DNA of 64,000 bases from Bin87 sp965115825 (GCA_965115825.1 OZ220464.1:248001-312000), one strand, 5' to 3'. Shown: positions 24,426-33,575, numbered from the stretch's first letter. Numbers and translations are program-made. The notes: generated by a model from the sequence alone, not told the origin.

Positions 24426-25258
24426 AAGGAGTCCGCCGAGCGCGGACTGGCGAGCAGGTTGTTACGCCCGAACCGCTTATCACTGTAAAGAGCGCGGCAA
24501 AGGTCTATGGGAAGGATCTGGGCCTGTCGCCGCTGAGTCTGGACATATGCGCCGGGGAGCGGGTGGCGCTGGTGGGGCCGTCGGGAAGCGGGAAGACTAC
24601 GCTGCTGCGTCTGCTGTCGGGTTTGCTGGTGTCGGACGGCGGCGCAGGGGCGGTGAAGATAGACGGGAAGGCGCCGGCGTCGCTGAAGGCGGGGCGGGAG
24701 TTGGCGTCGCTGGTGGGGATGGTGAGCCAGCGGTTTGACCTGGTGCCGCACTTGCCGGCAGTGCATAACGTGCTGGCGGGACGGTTGGGCTATTGGAGTT
24801 TGGCGCGGGCGGCGGCGTCGCTGGTGTGGCCGCTGGAACGGCGGGAGGCGCGGGAGGCGCTGGCGCAGGTGGGGCTGGCGGACAAGATGAATGAGCGTCC
24901 GGGGCAGCTGTCGGGGGGTGAGCAGCAGCGGGTGGCCATCGCGCGGATGCTGATGCAGTCGCCGCTGGTGTGTCTGGCGGATGAGCCGGTGGCGTCGCTG
25001 GATCCGGCGCGGGCGGAGGAGGTGATGGAGCTGCTGGTGGGCCTGACGGCGGCAGAGAACCGGACGCTGGTGGCGAGTCTGCACACGGCGCCGCTGATAA
25101 GACGGTATTTTACGCGGGTGATTGGGCTGCGGGAGAGTCGGCTGCGATTTGACTTGCCGGCGGAGGAGCTGACGGACGGGGTACTGGCGGATTTGTATGA
25201 GCTGGGGGGCGGTGAGGATACGGAGCCGCTGGCAGGGCTGGCGGCGCGGGACGGCTAG
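24422..25258 (+). CDS. ABC transporter ATP-binding protein (PhnC-like)
   Basis: A 278-residue ATPase whose start overlaps the binding-protein stop (ATGA). Walker A GPSGSGKTT near residues 52-60, Q-loop region MVSQRFDLVPHLP, signature LSGGEQQRVAIARML, Walker B CLADEPVASLD, and the switch His in VASLHTAP are all present. The order and neighbours identify the energy-coupling subunit of a PhnCDE-type importer. Phosphonate, phosphite or selenate are all possible substrates. Confidence 0.9.
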   Translation: MKGVRRARTGEQVVTPEPLITVKSAAKVYGKDLGLSPLSLDICAGERVALVGPSGSGKTTLLRLLSGLLVSDGGAGAVKIDGKAPASLKAGRELASLVGMVSQRFDLVPHLPAVHNVLAGRLGYWSLARAAASLVWPLERREAREALAQVGLADKMNERPGQLSGGEQQRVAIARMLMQSPLVCLADEPVASLDPARAEEVMELLVGLTAAENRTLVASLHTAPLIRRYFTRVIGLRESRLRFDLPAEELTDGVLADLYELGGGEDTEPLAGLAARDG

Positions 25259-25286
25259 GCGACGGCGGGCGCGCCGAATTGTCGTG

Positions 25287-26099
25287 ATGATGCGATTACT
25301 GCCGAGGCGGCCGGAGTTGTGGCTGACGGGCCCGCGTCTGCTGACGCTGGGGATAGTGGCGACGCTGGGGTGGAGTCTGTCGCGGGTGGATTGGCAGCAG
25401 CCGATGGTTCATACGGGCGGCGGCGCGGCGGCGTGGCAGGTGCTGGCGGCGCTGTTTCCGCCGGAGTTGTCGCCGGAGTTTTTGCGCATCTGCGCGGCGG
25501 CGAGCTGGCACACGCTGGCTTATGCAGTGGCGGGGATGTCGCTGGCGGTGGCGGTGGGCCTGCCCTTGGGAGCGCTGGCGTCGGGGACGCTGACGGAGCG
25601 GTCATCGGCGCGGCGGCGGATAGTGACCGGAGCGGTTCGGCTGCTGCTGGCAGGGATGCGGTCGGTGCATGAGCTGGTGTGGGCGCTGCTGTTCGTGGCG
25701 GCGGTGGGGCTGTCGCCGATGGCGGCGATTTTGGCGATGGCGATTCCCTACGCGGGCATCCTGGGCCGCATCTACGCGGAGCTGTTGCAGGATGTGCCGT
25801 CGGAGCCGATAGCGGCGTTGAAAAGCGCCGGGGCGTCGCCGCTGGGGAGGCTGCTGTACGGGTATCTGCCGATGGCGCTGCCGGACTTGTTGAGTTATAC
25901 GTTTTATCGGCTGGAATGCGGGATACGGGCGGCGGCGATTATGAGTTTTGTGGGGATTGACGGCATCGGCTTTCAGATTGAGCTTTCGCTGGCGGACTTG
26001 CTGTTTCGGCAGGTGTGGACGCTGCTGATATTTCTGACGGCGCTGGTGGTGGCGGTGGATTGGTGGAGCGGGCGGGTGCGCCGAAGCCTGGCGTACTGA
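25287..26099 (+). CDS. ABC transporter permease (PhnE-like), first copy
   Basis: A 270-residue permease. The start is uncertain: the frame is open back to 25197 inside the ATPase gene, but ATG 25287 begins a normal cytoplasmic N-terminus. Features are a first helix (residues about 15-30), AASWHTLAYAVAGMSLAVAV, the RSVHELVWALLFVAAVGL loop typical of PhnE, and an EAA loop with IAALKSAGASPLGRLLYGYLP. About six membrane segments. Its stop overlaps the start of a second PhnE-like gene, so the channel is probably a heterodimer. Confidence 0.85.
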   Translation: MMRLLPRRPELWLTGPRLLTLGIVATLGWSLSRVDWQQPMVHTGGGAAAWQVLAALFPPELSPEFLRICAAASWHTLAYAVAGMSLAVAVGLPLGALASGTLTERSSARRRIVTGAVRLLLAGMRSVHELVWALLFVAAVGLSPMAAILAMAIPYAGILGRIYAELLQDVPSEPIAALKSAGASPLGRLLYGYLPMALPDLLSYTFYRLECGIRAAAIMSFVGIDGIGFQIELSLADLLFRQVWTLLIFLTALVVAVDWWSGRVRRSLAY

Positions 26100-26992
26100 T
26101 GGAACGCGGAGGACGGGAGCAGGGGGACAGGGGGCGGAAGGGCCGGGGAGGGCGAGGCCGCATCAGCGCGCTGCGGTGGTCGGCGTATGGGGCGGCGCTG
26201 CTGACGGCGGCGGCGTGGGGGTTCATCCTGCTGGATGGAGACAGCGGGTTTGGGGACTTGTTCCGACGGGAGACGTGGGAGAACGCCGGACGGTTTGCGG
26301 CGGGAGTGGCGGGCGCAGGAGGGAACGGGCCGTCGCCTTTCGCGCAGCCGGGGCGATGGCTGGAAACAGGGCGTCTGGCGCAGAATACGCTGGCGATGTC
26401 GGCGCTGGCGATGGGGATTGCCGGGGCGGGCGCGCTGGCGCTGCTGATGCCGGGGGCGCGGACGGTAAGCGACGGGACGCTGGGAGGGGCGCCGTCGCGC
26501 GTGGGCGGGATGGCGTATGCGGCGGTACGAGGGTTTTATACGCTGACGCGGGCGATACCGGAACTGGTGTGGGCGATGCTGATAGTGTTTTTTCTATCGC
26601 CGGGGATATTGCCGGGGGCGCTGGCGCTGGGCATCCACAACCTGGGCATCGTGGGACGGCTGACGTCGGAGGTGGTGGAGAATCTGGATCCGGGGCCGGC
26701 GCGGGCGCTGCGGGCGGCGGGAGCGTCGGGGCCGCAGGCGCTACTGTATGGGGTGTTTCCGCAGGCGCTGCCGACGTTTTTGACTTTTCTGCTGTATCGC
26801 TGGGAGGTGGTTATCCGCACGACGGTGGTGGTGGGTTTTCTGAATGCCGGCGGTCTGGGGCGGGAGTTTCGGCTGCGGATGTCGTGGTTCCACTATGATG
26901 AGGTGGGGCTGCTGCTGGCGTGGTATCTGCTGCTGGTGGTGGGTGTGGATGTGTTGAGCGCGCAGCTGAGGCGACGGGTGCGGTGGGAGTGA
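26099..26992 (+). CDS. ABC transporter permease (PhnE-like), second copy
   Basis: A 297-residue permease starting within the TGATG overlap at the end of the first permease. After a charged Gly/Arg-rich N-terminus it has the same plan as its neighbour: RLAQNTLAMSALAMGIAGAG, TLTRAIPELVWAMLIVFFL, GIHNLGIVGRLTSEVVEN and the EAA loop RALRAAGASGPQALLYGVFP. The two proteins are clearly paralogous but diverged, as in PhnE1/PhnE2 systems. Confidence 0.85.
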   Translation: MERGGREQGDRGRKGRGGRGRISALRWSAYGAALLTAAAWGFILLDGDSGFGDLFRRETWENAGRFAAGVAGAGGNGPSPFAQPGRWLETGRLAQNTLAMSALAMGIAGAGALALLMPGARTVSDGTLGGAPSRVGGMAYAAVRGFYTLTRAIPELVWAMLIVFFLSPGILPGALALGIHNLGIVGRLTSEVVENLDPGPARALRAAGASGPQALLYGVFPQALPTFLTFLLYRWEVVIRTTVVVGFLNAGGLGREFRLRMSWFHYDEVGLLLAWYLLLVVGVDVLSAQLRRRVRWE

Positions 26993-27186
26993 GGTTTTGG
27001 GGTTGAGAAGTTGGGTATGGGTTGAGACCAGGGGGCATTACGCCGTACCCTACATCGGTTACCATCAGGATGCCGTTATTGCAATTGAGAAGCGCGCTGA
27101 TATAATCGCCCGCAATCGGAGAACCGGGTTCGCTGAACGCGGAATCTCTATTTGCAGAGCGAGCCAATGTCCGATAGGAGGCACAG

Positions 27187-27513
27187 ATGTCAGAACATCA
27201 GGAGGCAGCCGGTTACAAGAGCATTTTCTACAAGGATCCCATCCGCGTAGGCGTTCGCTACGTGGAGATTTTCAAGGAGCCCATCTCAAACCCACAGGAA
27301 GCTGAGGCGTTTTTCCAAATCAACGGCAAACGGGAGAAGGCGTTTGTCCCGCTCTATGCCGTGAACGAGGAGGACTGTCGGGCGTTCGGCGCGATAGTTG
27401 GGAACTTGGAGGGACAGCTCATTGTTGAGTTTCCGCCAACTACGCTAGGGCAGTCGCGTTTCACTGCGTTGGAAGAGGAATTGAACAAGATTGCCATTGT
27501 GGGGACGGGATAG
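27187..27513 (+). CDS. Hypothetical protein (108 aa)
   Basis: ATG 27187 follows TAGGAGG at good spacing. The product begins MSEHQEAAGYKSIFYKDPIR and looks like a small soluble alpha/beta protein, with VGVRYVEIFKEP and GQLIVEFPP strands. No family recognised. The dCTP-deaminase-like gene follows 93 bp later with a repeat hairpin between; an operon is possible. Confidence 0.6.
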   Translation: MSEHQEAAGYKSIFYKDPIRVGVRYVEIFKEPISNPQEAEAFFQINGKREKAFVPLYAVNEEDCRAFGAIVGNLEGQLIVEFPPTTLGQSRFTALEEELNKIAIVGTG

Positions 27514-27544
27514 TGGGGAACGCCGGAATGGTGGGGGACGTCCG

Positions 27545-27564
27545 GTTCCGGCGAAAGCCGGAAC
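27545..27564. repeat. GTTCCGGC-GAAA-GCCGGAAC hairpin repeat
   Basis: Eight-bp perfect stem with a GAAA tetraloop. A related word (GGCTTTCGCCGGAACGACG) occurs in the other orientation near 29477. This is a common intergenic palindrome type and may act as a weak terminator. Confidence 0.6.
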
Positions 27565-27606
27565 GATAATTGAGGGATGGCCGAATACAGGAAGGCAGAG
27601 GGCTAA

Positions 27607-28143
27607 ATGGTACTATCACGGATTGCAATTGAGGCTGAAATCGCGCTTGGACGGCTCAAGTTTGAGCCCTCAGTAATGGGGAAGATTGGAGCATCGTCAA
27701 TTGACCTGACGCTGGGGGAGCGGCTGTTGCTGTTGCCCGACAGAAAAGAAGCCGGCTCGATCGTTGAGCCGGCGAAGCCTGACTTTAGCGTTATGCCGAT
27801 GTTGGAAAAGCGAGGGAACGAACGCTTGTTGACGGACGATCCCTACGTTATAAATCCGGGCGGATTCTTACTTGGTTGGACTGCGGAGCACGTCGCACTT
27901 CCAACAAGCTTAGCAGGTCGAGTTGAAGGCAAGAGCGCGATGGCGCGATTGGGGCTATCGGCGCACATTACTGCGCCGACCGTTTTGGCGGGTTATCAGG
28001 GATGGTTGTGTTTGGAAATATACAATAGCGGCCCGTTCCGCATCCAATTGGTTGCGGGCATGGCTATTGCTCAGCTTGTCCTTGAACGTGTGGACATCCC
28101 TCCGGCGGAAGGGTACAGCGGGCAATTTCAAGAGACGCTGTAG
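27607..28143 (+). CDS. dCTP deaminase / dUTPase-fold protein
   Basis: A 178-residue trimeric dUTPase-superfamily protein. It has ASSIDLTLGE near residue 28, INPGGFLLGWTAEHVALP, the nucleotide-binding motif RVEGKSAMARLGL, and GYQGWLCLEIYN with the Glu that corresponds to the catalytic Glu of Dcd. Dcd enzymes convert dCTP to dUTP; the KSS motif reads KSA here, keeping the first Ser. The C-terminus AEGYSGQFQ resembles the closing tail. Function as deaminase is likely but the bifunctional or regulatory variants cannot be excluded. Confidence 0.8.
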   Translation: MVLSRIAIEAEIALGRLKFEPSVMGKIGASSIDLTLGERLLLLPDRKEAGSIVEPAKPDFSVMPMLEKRGNERLLTDDPYVINPGGFLLGWTAEHVALPTSLAGRVEGKSAMARLGLSAHITAPTVLAGYQGWLCLEIYNSGPFRIQLVAGMAIAQLVLERVDIPPAEGYSGQFQETL

Positions 28144-28218
28144 ATAATGCAATAAAAGCGGTGAGTCGGAGGGCTAGGGGCAGAGTGGGGGAGTTGCCCT
28201 GGGATGCGGCGGTGGGGG

Positions 28219-28989
28219 TTAGTCGAATTGGTAGGGGTAGATTACTTGGATGACGCGGCCGTCGCGGAGGGCGTTGAAGTAGCCGTGGGGGGCGTCGGGC
28301 TGCTGGAGCCAGCGGCGGACGACGTAGGAGCAGAGGTTGGCGAGCTGGCCGCCGACGCAGGTTTCGGGCGGGGCGACGATTAGGTCGTCGTAGATGTTGG
28401 GGTTGACGACGTCGTTGTCGTCGCTGAGGAATTGGGAGAGGGCGACGGAGAGGGATGGGGAGGGGGAGCCGGCCATGAGCATGGCGTAGTCGTTGACGTT
28501 CCAGGAGGATTGCATGATGTCGTCGGGGTTCATTTGGGCCATGACGTTTTCATCCAGGAACATGGTGAGGGCGAGGAGGAGTCGGCTGAAGGCGAGGGCG
28601 GAGGGGTCGGTATGGCCGTAGAGGGAGTTGCCCGGGGTGGAGCTGGCGGCGGCGAATTGGTCTTTGCCGATGTAGGAGACGATGAGGGGGGTTTCGCGGC
28701 GGATGAGGATGCTGAGGCAGTCTTGGATAAGTTCGGCGCGCTGCTGGGGGAGCCAGGAGCGGAAGGGGCCGGCGCCCTGGTAGATGTGGCGGGGGTTGAG
28801 GCGAAGGGGGAGGCCGTTGGAGCCGAGGGAATGTCCGAAGTGTCGGCGGAGGAGGGCGTCGTATTCGCCGGATATGGAGATGTACTGGTTTTCGTGGATG
28901 AGGAGGCCGGCGTGGACGTGGTGGGGCTGGCTGGGGTCGTTGGCGGCGGTTCCGGTAAGGCCGGACTCGCTGAGGAAGACGAGGTACAT
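28219..28989 (-). CDS. DUF3800 domain-containing protein
   Basis: A 256-residue protein beginning MYLVFLSESGLTG, which matches the DUF3800 opening (usually FxDESG; here the Asp is Ser). Further landmarks are HVHAGLLIHENQY and ALAFSRLLLALTMFLDENV. DUF3800 is an RNase H-like fold common near mobile and defence genes, with no settled function. Loss of the first acidic residue may mean it is inactive. AGGAGG lies ten bases before the ATG. Confidence 0.7.
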   Translation of the reverse strand: MYLVFLSESGLTGTAANDPSQPHHVHAGLLIHENQYISISGEYDALLRRHFGHSLGSNGLPLRLNPRHIYQGAGPFRSWLPQQRAELIQDCLSILIRRETPLIVSYIGKDQFAAASSTPGNSLYGHTDPSALAFSRLLLALTMFLDENVMAQMNPDDIMQSSWNVNDYAMLMAGSPSPSLSVALSQFLSDDNDVVNPNIYDDLIVAPPETCVGGQLANLCSYVVRRWLQQPDAPHGYFNALRDGRVIQVIYPYQFD

Positions 28990-29037
28990 GGCAACAAGCC
29001 TCCTGCCGGGTTCCCGCCGGCGTTGTGGGATGAGGGG

Positions 29038-29370
29038 TCAGGGAGTGGATTGAGGGTCAGGGGGAGGGGGGAGGGTGCGGAAATCGACGTGGAGGACGTC
29101 GCCGGTGCGTGGGTCCCACTGGATTTCGGAGGCGAGGGCGTGGTATTCGTGGGGTTCGCCGGCGACGGTGAGGCGCATGGGCTGTCCGACTTCGCCGCCG
29201 GCGCGGCTGACGGCGCGGAGTAGGGTACGCACTTCGCACTGCAAGGCGCGGGATGGGAGGCCGCGTCCGTAGAGATGGACGGGGACGATGCCGTCGCGAC
29301 GGAGGGCTTTGACCTTTTTGCCCAAGGTGGCGCGGGTTTCGAGTTCAAGGTGAACCGCCGGGGTAGTCAT
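29038..29370 (-). CDS. rplY: Ribosomal protein bL25 (short form, Ctc-like N-terminal domain)
   Basis: A 110-residue protein with the bL25 signature: LELETRATLGKKVKALRRDG, VPVHLYGRGLPS, and HVDFR near the end of the 5S-rRNA-binding domain. It lacks the C-terminal TL5/Ctc domain; instead a short Pro-rich tail follows. AGGAG precedes the ATG. It binds 5S rRNA in the large ribosomal subunit. Confidence 0.85.
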   Translation of the reverse strand: MTTPAVHLELETRATLGKKVKALRRDGIVPVHLYGRGLPSRALQCEVRTLLRAVSRAGGEVGQPMRLTVAGEPHEYHALASEIQWDPRTGDVLHVDFRTLPPPPDPQSTP

Positions 29371-29854
29371 GGTGATAGGAGCTCCTGGGCTGGCGGGTTG
29401 GCCAGTGGTTTGGAGCGCCTATCATAGCACATACGGGGGTTGGATGGCCGGGAGGCGGCTGTCGGATTGGGGATTTTGGCTTTCGCCGGAACGACGATGC
29501 GAGGGGGCGTAGGGCGTGGGGCGAGGAAGGCGGTGTTGGCAGGTTGCCGGGAGGGATACCGGCGGAGCTTGGGAGTCTCGGCAACTTAATCCGGCTGGGG
29601 CTTGGGCAATCGGTTGACCGGGCGCGCGCCGTCTGCTTGGGGCCAGGACTTGATCATGGTAACCCTGGGCATGGTTGACCGGGCGCGCCGTCTGCTTGCG
29701 TGATGTCAGCAACGATGGCTGGGATGTGGCGGGGCTGCCGTTTTGCGGCCGGGGCAACGACTGTTGGCGGCGGCTCGGACGTATTCCGCGATGTTTGTGA
29801 ACGGATGGCTGTCTTGGTATGAGTTTTAGAGCTGCTTTAGGGTAGGATTACGGT
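29371..29854. other. Non-coding interval with gene debris and short repeats
   Basis: Contains the GGCTTTCGCCGGAACGACG palindrome word near 29477, a leucine-rich-repeat gene fragment at 29544-29614, and a direct repeat GGTTGACCGGGCGCG at 29612 and 29673. No intact gene is seen in this part. Confidence 0.5.
29544..29614 (+). pseudogene. Leucine-rich-repeat gene fragment
   Basis: In one frame the sequence reads GIPAELGSLGNLIRLGLGQS, one repeat of the same plant-type LRR seen in the gene at 30467-31444 (GEIPGELGNLRNL). No start or continuation exists, so it is a relic, about 0.9 kb upstream of the LRR gene. Confidence 0.55.
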
Positions 29855-30052
29855 ATGAAACGGGGTATAAGGGAGTTTTTTCGTCGGATTACGGCACGTG
29901 GCAGAGTACTGGGGGAGGTTTTTCGTTGGATGATGGCGTGGGGCAAGGCGTCGGCTATGTGGCGGCAGCGTTCGGTGATAATATCGGGAATGTTGGCAGG
30001 GCCGATTGCGGATATGCCAGATCGTAGTGTAAGGGAACTCTGTGGCAATTGA
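29855..30052 (+). CDS. Doubtful 65-residue hypothetical protein
   Basis: ATG-initiated frame MKRGIREFFRRITARGRVLG with a very basic first half. Only a weak ribosome site (TAGGAT) precedes it. It may be chance; no family recognised. Confidence 0.25.
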   Translation: MKRGIREFFRRITARGRVLGEVFRWMMAWGKASAMWRQRSVIISGMLAGPIADMPDRSVRELCGN

Positions 30053-30094
30053 CTCAATCCGGCGCCGACAGCTGCAAGAGCAGAGAATTGCCTC

Positions 30095-30274
30095 GTGGCG
30101 AAGTATTACATAACATACGATGAGCGGGATGACGGGAGAGAAGGCCGCGCAGACGATGGGCGACGCCGGCGCGTTCCCGGATGGCTGAAAATCCTGCTTA
30201 TTGGGCTTTTTCTCCTGCTGCTGGCGGGGCTGGGCGCGTACCTGCCGGCTTCCTGCCAGGAAGGGAGTGGATAG
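30095..30274 (+). CDS. Signal-anchor fragment upstream of the LRR protein, ended by an amber codon
   Basis: GTG 30095 opens a 59-codon frame with a charged start (YYITYDERDDGREGRADDG) and a hydrophobic segment ILLIGLFLLLLAGLGAYLPA, then stops at TAG 30272-30274. The same frame continues open past that TAG through the Thr/Pro-rich linker into the LRR protein, so this is very probably the detached N-terminus of that protein. Confidence 0.5.
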   Translation: MAKYYITYDERDDGREGRADDGRRRRVPGWLKILLIGLFLLLLAGLGAYLPASCQEGSG

Positions 30275-30466
30275 GAGGAGGCATCTGCGGCTCCCCCATC
30301 GGCGACTGCTCCGACTGCCGCGTCTGACGCAACGGGCGCGCCGGGGGTTCTTGCCGGGGGAAATGCCGTCCCGACAGCTACGCCTACGGTTACTTTCTCC
30401 GCGCCGACGGCGACTACTGAGGCGACAGGTACGGCTACTGCGCCCGCGCCGACGGCGACCGCCGGT

Positions 30467-31444
30467 TTGACGGCTACGCCTGTGCCTACTATCTCCGCGC
30501 CGACGGCAACTGTTGTCCTGACAGTTACGCCTATGCCCTCGGCGCCGGCGGCAACTACTACGGCGACGGCTATGCCGGCAACCCCGGCTGAGATGGCTGT
30601 TGTTGGCATGCCTACTGCGACGGACAGGCCGACGTCAACGTCCGCCCCGTTGCCGTCGCCTACTGCAACGCATACGCGGAGGCCATCGCCGACGGCAACT
30701 GCGACGGGTACGCCTGCTGCGACGCATACGCCGACGCCGACATCCGTACTGTTACCAGCGCATACCGCGGCGCACACGGCTACTGCATTGCCAACGCCGA
30801 CAGCGACGGGTACGCCGAGGCCAACTCCATTGCCAATGCTCGTTATGTGCAGCGGCGACCGGGAGGCGCTGGAGGCGCTTTACCGCTCAACAAATGGGGA
30901 TAGCTGGGTCAGAAGGGGCGGTTGGATGGATGAGAATGTGCCATTTAGATACTGGCAGGGAATTACCTACAACAGCGATGGTTGCGTCACCGGAATACGC
31001 CTCCAAGATAACCAGTTGACGGGTGAGATACCGGGGGAGCTGGGGAACCTCAGCAACTTGGAGATGCTACTCCTCAACTATAATCAGTTGACGGGTGAGA
31101 TACCGGGGGAGCTGGGGAATCTACGCAACTTGAAGTATCTAGAACTAGCCCATAACCGGCTGACGGGAGTGATACCGGAGGAGCTGGGGAACCTACGCAA
31201 CTTGGAGTATCTAGAGCTCTACTATAACCAGTTGACGGGTGAGATACCGGGGGAGCTGGGGAATCTACGCAACTTGAAGTATCTAGAGCTAGCCCATAAC
31301 CGGCTGACGGGAGCGATACCGGAGGAGCTGGCGGAAATCACGAACCTGAGATTGTTATCGCTGATTGGCAACGGGCTCACTGGGTGCGTTCCAGCCGCCT
31401 TGCGGGCTGCCGTAGATGATGTGGGCTTGAGGTTCTGCCAGTAA
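30467..31444 (+). CDS. Leucine-rich-repeat surface protein with Thr/Pro/Ala linker
   Basis: A frame of 325 codons from TTG 30467, though no ribosome site is seen there. The first 125 residues are low-complexity Pro/Thr/Ala (repeats like PTATGTP), then the LRR cap DREALEALYRSTNGDSWVRR and at least five plant-type repeats of 24 residues with consensus LTGEIPGELGNLRNLKYLEL. The frame is open upstream to TAG 30272; with the segment at 30095 it would form a membrane-anchored surface protein. Downstream DNA repeats inside the LRR are nearly identical, a sign of recent unit duplication. It probably mediates binding outside the cell. As it stands the gene may be a pseudogene or need readthrough. Confidence 0.7.
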   Translation: MTATPVPTISAPTATVVLTVTPMPSAPAATTTATAMPATPAEMAVVGMPTATDRPTSTSAPLPSPTATHTRRPSPTATATGTPAATHTPTPTSVLLPAHTAAHTATALPTPTATGTPRPTPLPMLVMCSGDREALEALYRSTNGDSWVRRGGWMDENVPFRYWQGITYNSDGCVTGIRLQDNQLTGEIPGELGNLSNLEMLLLNYNQLTGEIPGELGNLRNLKYLELAHNRLTGVIPEELGNLRNLEYLELYYNQLTGEIPGELGNLRNLKYLELAHNRLTGAIPEELAEITNLRLLSLIGNGLTGCVPAALRAAVDDVGLRFCQ

Positions 31445-31602
31445 GGTGAGGACGACGGGACGGCGGTGTGAGTTGCGGCGGCTGCGGTTGGCAGCCGGAC
31501 GGCGGGTGAGAGCCGCGGACGGCGGGGTTCTTGCCCGATTGGGCGGTTTGAATTACGATATAGGCGGCAATGGCGATACGTTGCAGTGGCGGCGCACCAT
31601 TT

Positions 31603-31642
31603 TACTGATTTACCGAGACGTGTACTGATTTACCGAGACGTG
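31603..31642 (+). repeat. Two tandem copies of TACTGATTTACCGAGACGTG
   Basis: A perfect 20-bp tandem repeat ending five bases before the epimerase ATG. No ribosome site is visible between it and the start, so the repeat replaces the normal leader. Confidence 0.85.
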
Positions 31643-31647
31643 TTTTT

Positions 31648-32613
31648 ATGGCGGAGACTACCAAAGTCCTGGTTACCGGCGGGGCCGGCTTTATCGGCTC
31701 GCACCTGGTGAACGGGCTGCTGGACAAGGGCTACGCGGTGGCGGTGGTTGATGACCTGAGCGGCGGGCAGTTGAGGAACATCAATCATGGGGCTGCGTTT
31801 TACCATGCTCCAATCAACGACCCCGGGATTACGCAGATTATTCAGCGGGAGGGGCCGGAGGTTATCTTCCACCTGGCGGCCCAGAGCAGCGTGCGGCAGT
31901 CTGCGCTTGACCCGGTGGCGGATGCGGATGCCAATGTGCTAGGAACCATCAGCCTGCTATCCGCCGCCGCTGCGGAAGGGGTGGACAAAGTCGTGTTCTC
32001 GTCCACGGGCGGCGCGATATACGGGAATCCGGACACCATTCCCTGCGATGAGGAGACGCCGGTGGCGCCTCTCACTCCTTATGGGCTGTCCAAGTACGTG
32101 AGCGAGCTTTACCTGAAGCTTTTTTACCAGACTTACGGGCTGGCCTACACCATTTTGCGCTACGCCAACGTGTACGGGCCGGGGCAGGATCCCAACGGAG
32201 AGGCTGGCGTCATCTCGATTTTTGCAGGCTTGATGCTCGGGAAGAAGCGGCCGAAGATCTATGGAGACGGGGAGCAGGAGCGGGATTTTGTGTACATTTC
32301 CGACGTGGTTGAGGCGAACCTGGCGGCAATGCATCGCGGCGACGGGCGGACGTACAACATTGGCTCCGGGGAACCGGTAACGATCAACCGCATCTATGCG
32401 CTGTTGCAGGAGTACACGGGCTTTCATGAAGCGCCGGCATATCTGCCGCGCCGCGCCGGCGAGGTGGCGAGAATCGCGCTGGATTCGGGCCGGGCCGGTC
32501 GGGAACTGGGCTGGGAGCCCAAAACGCCCCTGGAGGAGGGGCTGCAACACTCCATTGACTATGTACGCGATTCCGGCGCGCGCCGCTCCCGGCGCATCCG
32601 ATCGGGAGCCTGA
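31648..32613 (+). CDS. NAD-dependent epimerase/dehydratase (UDP-glucose 4-epimerase-like)
   Basis: A 321-residue extended SDR. The cofactor motif is VTGGAGFIGSHLVNGLLDKG; then HLAAQSSVRQS, the catalytic FSSTGGAIYG and YGLSK with Tyr and Lys, and RDFVYISDVVEANL. These place it with nucleotide-sugar epimerases acting in cell-surface polysaccharide synthesis; the exact sugar is not known. No Shine-Dalgarno precedes the ATG, only a tandem repeat. Thioredoxin reductase follows 17 bp later. Confidence 0.88.
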   Translation: MAETTKVLVTGGAGFIGSHLVNGLLDKGYAVAVVDDLSGGQLRNINHGAAFYHAPINDPGITQIIQREGPEVIFHLAAQSSVRQSALDPVADADANVLGTISLLSAAAAEGVDKVVFSSTGGAIYGNPDTIPCDEETPVAPLTPYGLSKYVSELYLKLFYQTYGLAYTILRYANVYGPGQDPNGEAGVISIFAGLMLGKKRPKIYGDGEQERDFVYISDVVEANLAAMHRGDGRTYNIGSGEPVTINRIYALLQEYTGFHEAPAYLPRRAGEVARIALDSGRAGRELGWEPKTPLEEGLQHSIDYVRDSGARRSRRIRSGA

Positions 32614-32630
32614 CAGGAGGCACCATTGCG

Positions 32631-33551
32631 ATGGCAAAAGACTACGACGTTGTAATTCTTGGCGCGGGGGCTGCCGGTATGTCGGCCGGCCTGTACTCCA
32701 CGCGCGCCATGCTCAGCACGCTGATGATTGAAAGCATAGGCCCCGGCGGGCAGCTTTTGATTACCGACGATATTGAGAACTATCCCGGGTTTCGGGAAGG
32801 GGTCAAGGGGACGGAGCTGGCGGATGAGATGTATCGCCAGGCCGAACGGTTCGGGGCCAAGATGGAGTTTGCCGAAGTGGAGTCGGTGGACAACCTTCAT
32901 GACGAGCGCAAGCTGATTCGGACGTCGGAAGGAGATTTTACGGCTCGGGCCATCATCATCGCCACCGGGGGGGCGCACAACAAGCTGGGGGTTCCCGGCG
33001 AGGATGAGTTCAGCGGGCGGGGCGTGTCCTACTGCGCCGTTTGCGACGGCAACTTTTTCCGGGGGCAGGACGTGGTGGTGGTAGGCGGGGGGGACTCGGC
33101 CATGGATGAGAGTTTTTACCTGACGGGCATCTGCAACTCGGTTACCATCATACACCGCCGGGATGAGCTGCGGGCGACTCGGTTCCTACAGGAGCGCGCG
33201 TTTGCCAACCCGAAGCACCGATGGCTGTGGAGCCATGTTGTAGAGGAGTTCGTCGGGGGCGACGTTCTGGAAGCGGCGCGCGTCAAGAACCTGAAAACGG
33301 GAGAGGTGTACGATTACCCTACCGCCGCAGCGTTCATCTATGTGGGCTTCCACCCCAACACGGAGTACTTTAAGAGTCAGCTGGAGATGGACGAGCTGGG
33401 GCACATCCACGCGGACATTCATATGCGCACGAACATCCCGCGGGTGTACGTCTGCGGCGACGCGCGCTCTGAATCGACCCGTCAGCTGGGGGCGGCCGTG
33501 GGCGACGGCATTACCGCCGCGCTGTCGGCTTTTCACGACCTTTCAGCGTAG
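32631..33551 (+). CDS. trxB: Thioredoxin-disulfide reductase
   Basis: A 306-residue flavoprotein. FAD motif GAGAAGMSAGLYSTRAM, redox-active CAVC near residues 134-137, NADPH motif GGGDSAMDE near 157, and the second FAD motif VYVCGDARSESTRQLGAAVGDG. Length and order are those of low-molecular-weight TrxB, which passes NADPH electrons to thioredoxin. GGAGG precedes the ATG. It may be cotranscribed with the epimerase. Confidence 0.95.
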   Translation: MAKDYDVVILGAGAAGMSAGLYSTRAMLSTLMIESIGPGGQLLITDDIENYPGFREGVKGTELADEMYRQAERFGAKMEFAEVESVDNLHDERKLIRTSEGDFTARAIIIATGGAHNKLGVPGEDEFSGRGVSYCAVCDGNFFRGQDVVVVGGGDSAMDESFYLTGICNSVTIIHRRDELRATRFLQERAFANPKHRWLWSHVVEEFVGGDVLEAARVKNLKTGEVYDYPTAAAFIYVGFHPNTEYFKSQLEMDELGHIHADIHMRTNIPRVYVCGDARSESTRQLGAAVGDGITAALSAFHDLSA

Positions 33552-33575
33552 GCCTCGGAGGGGGCGCCGAGGGGG

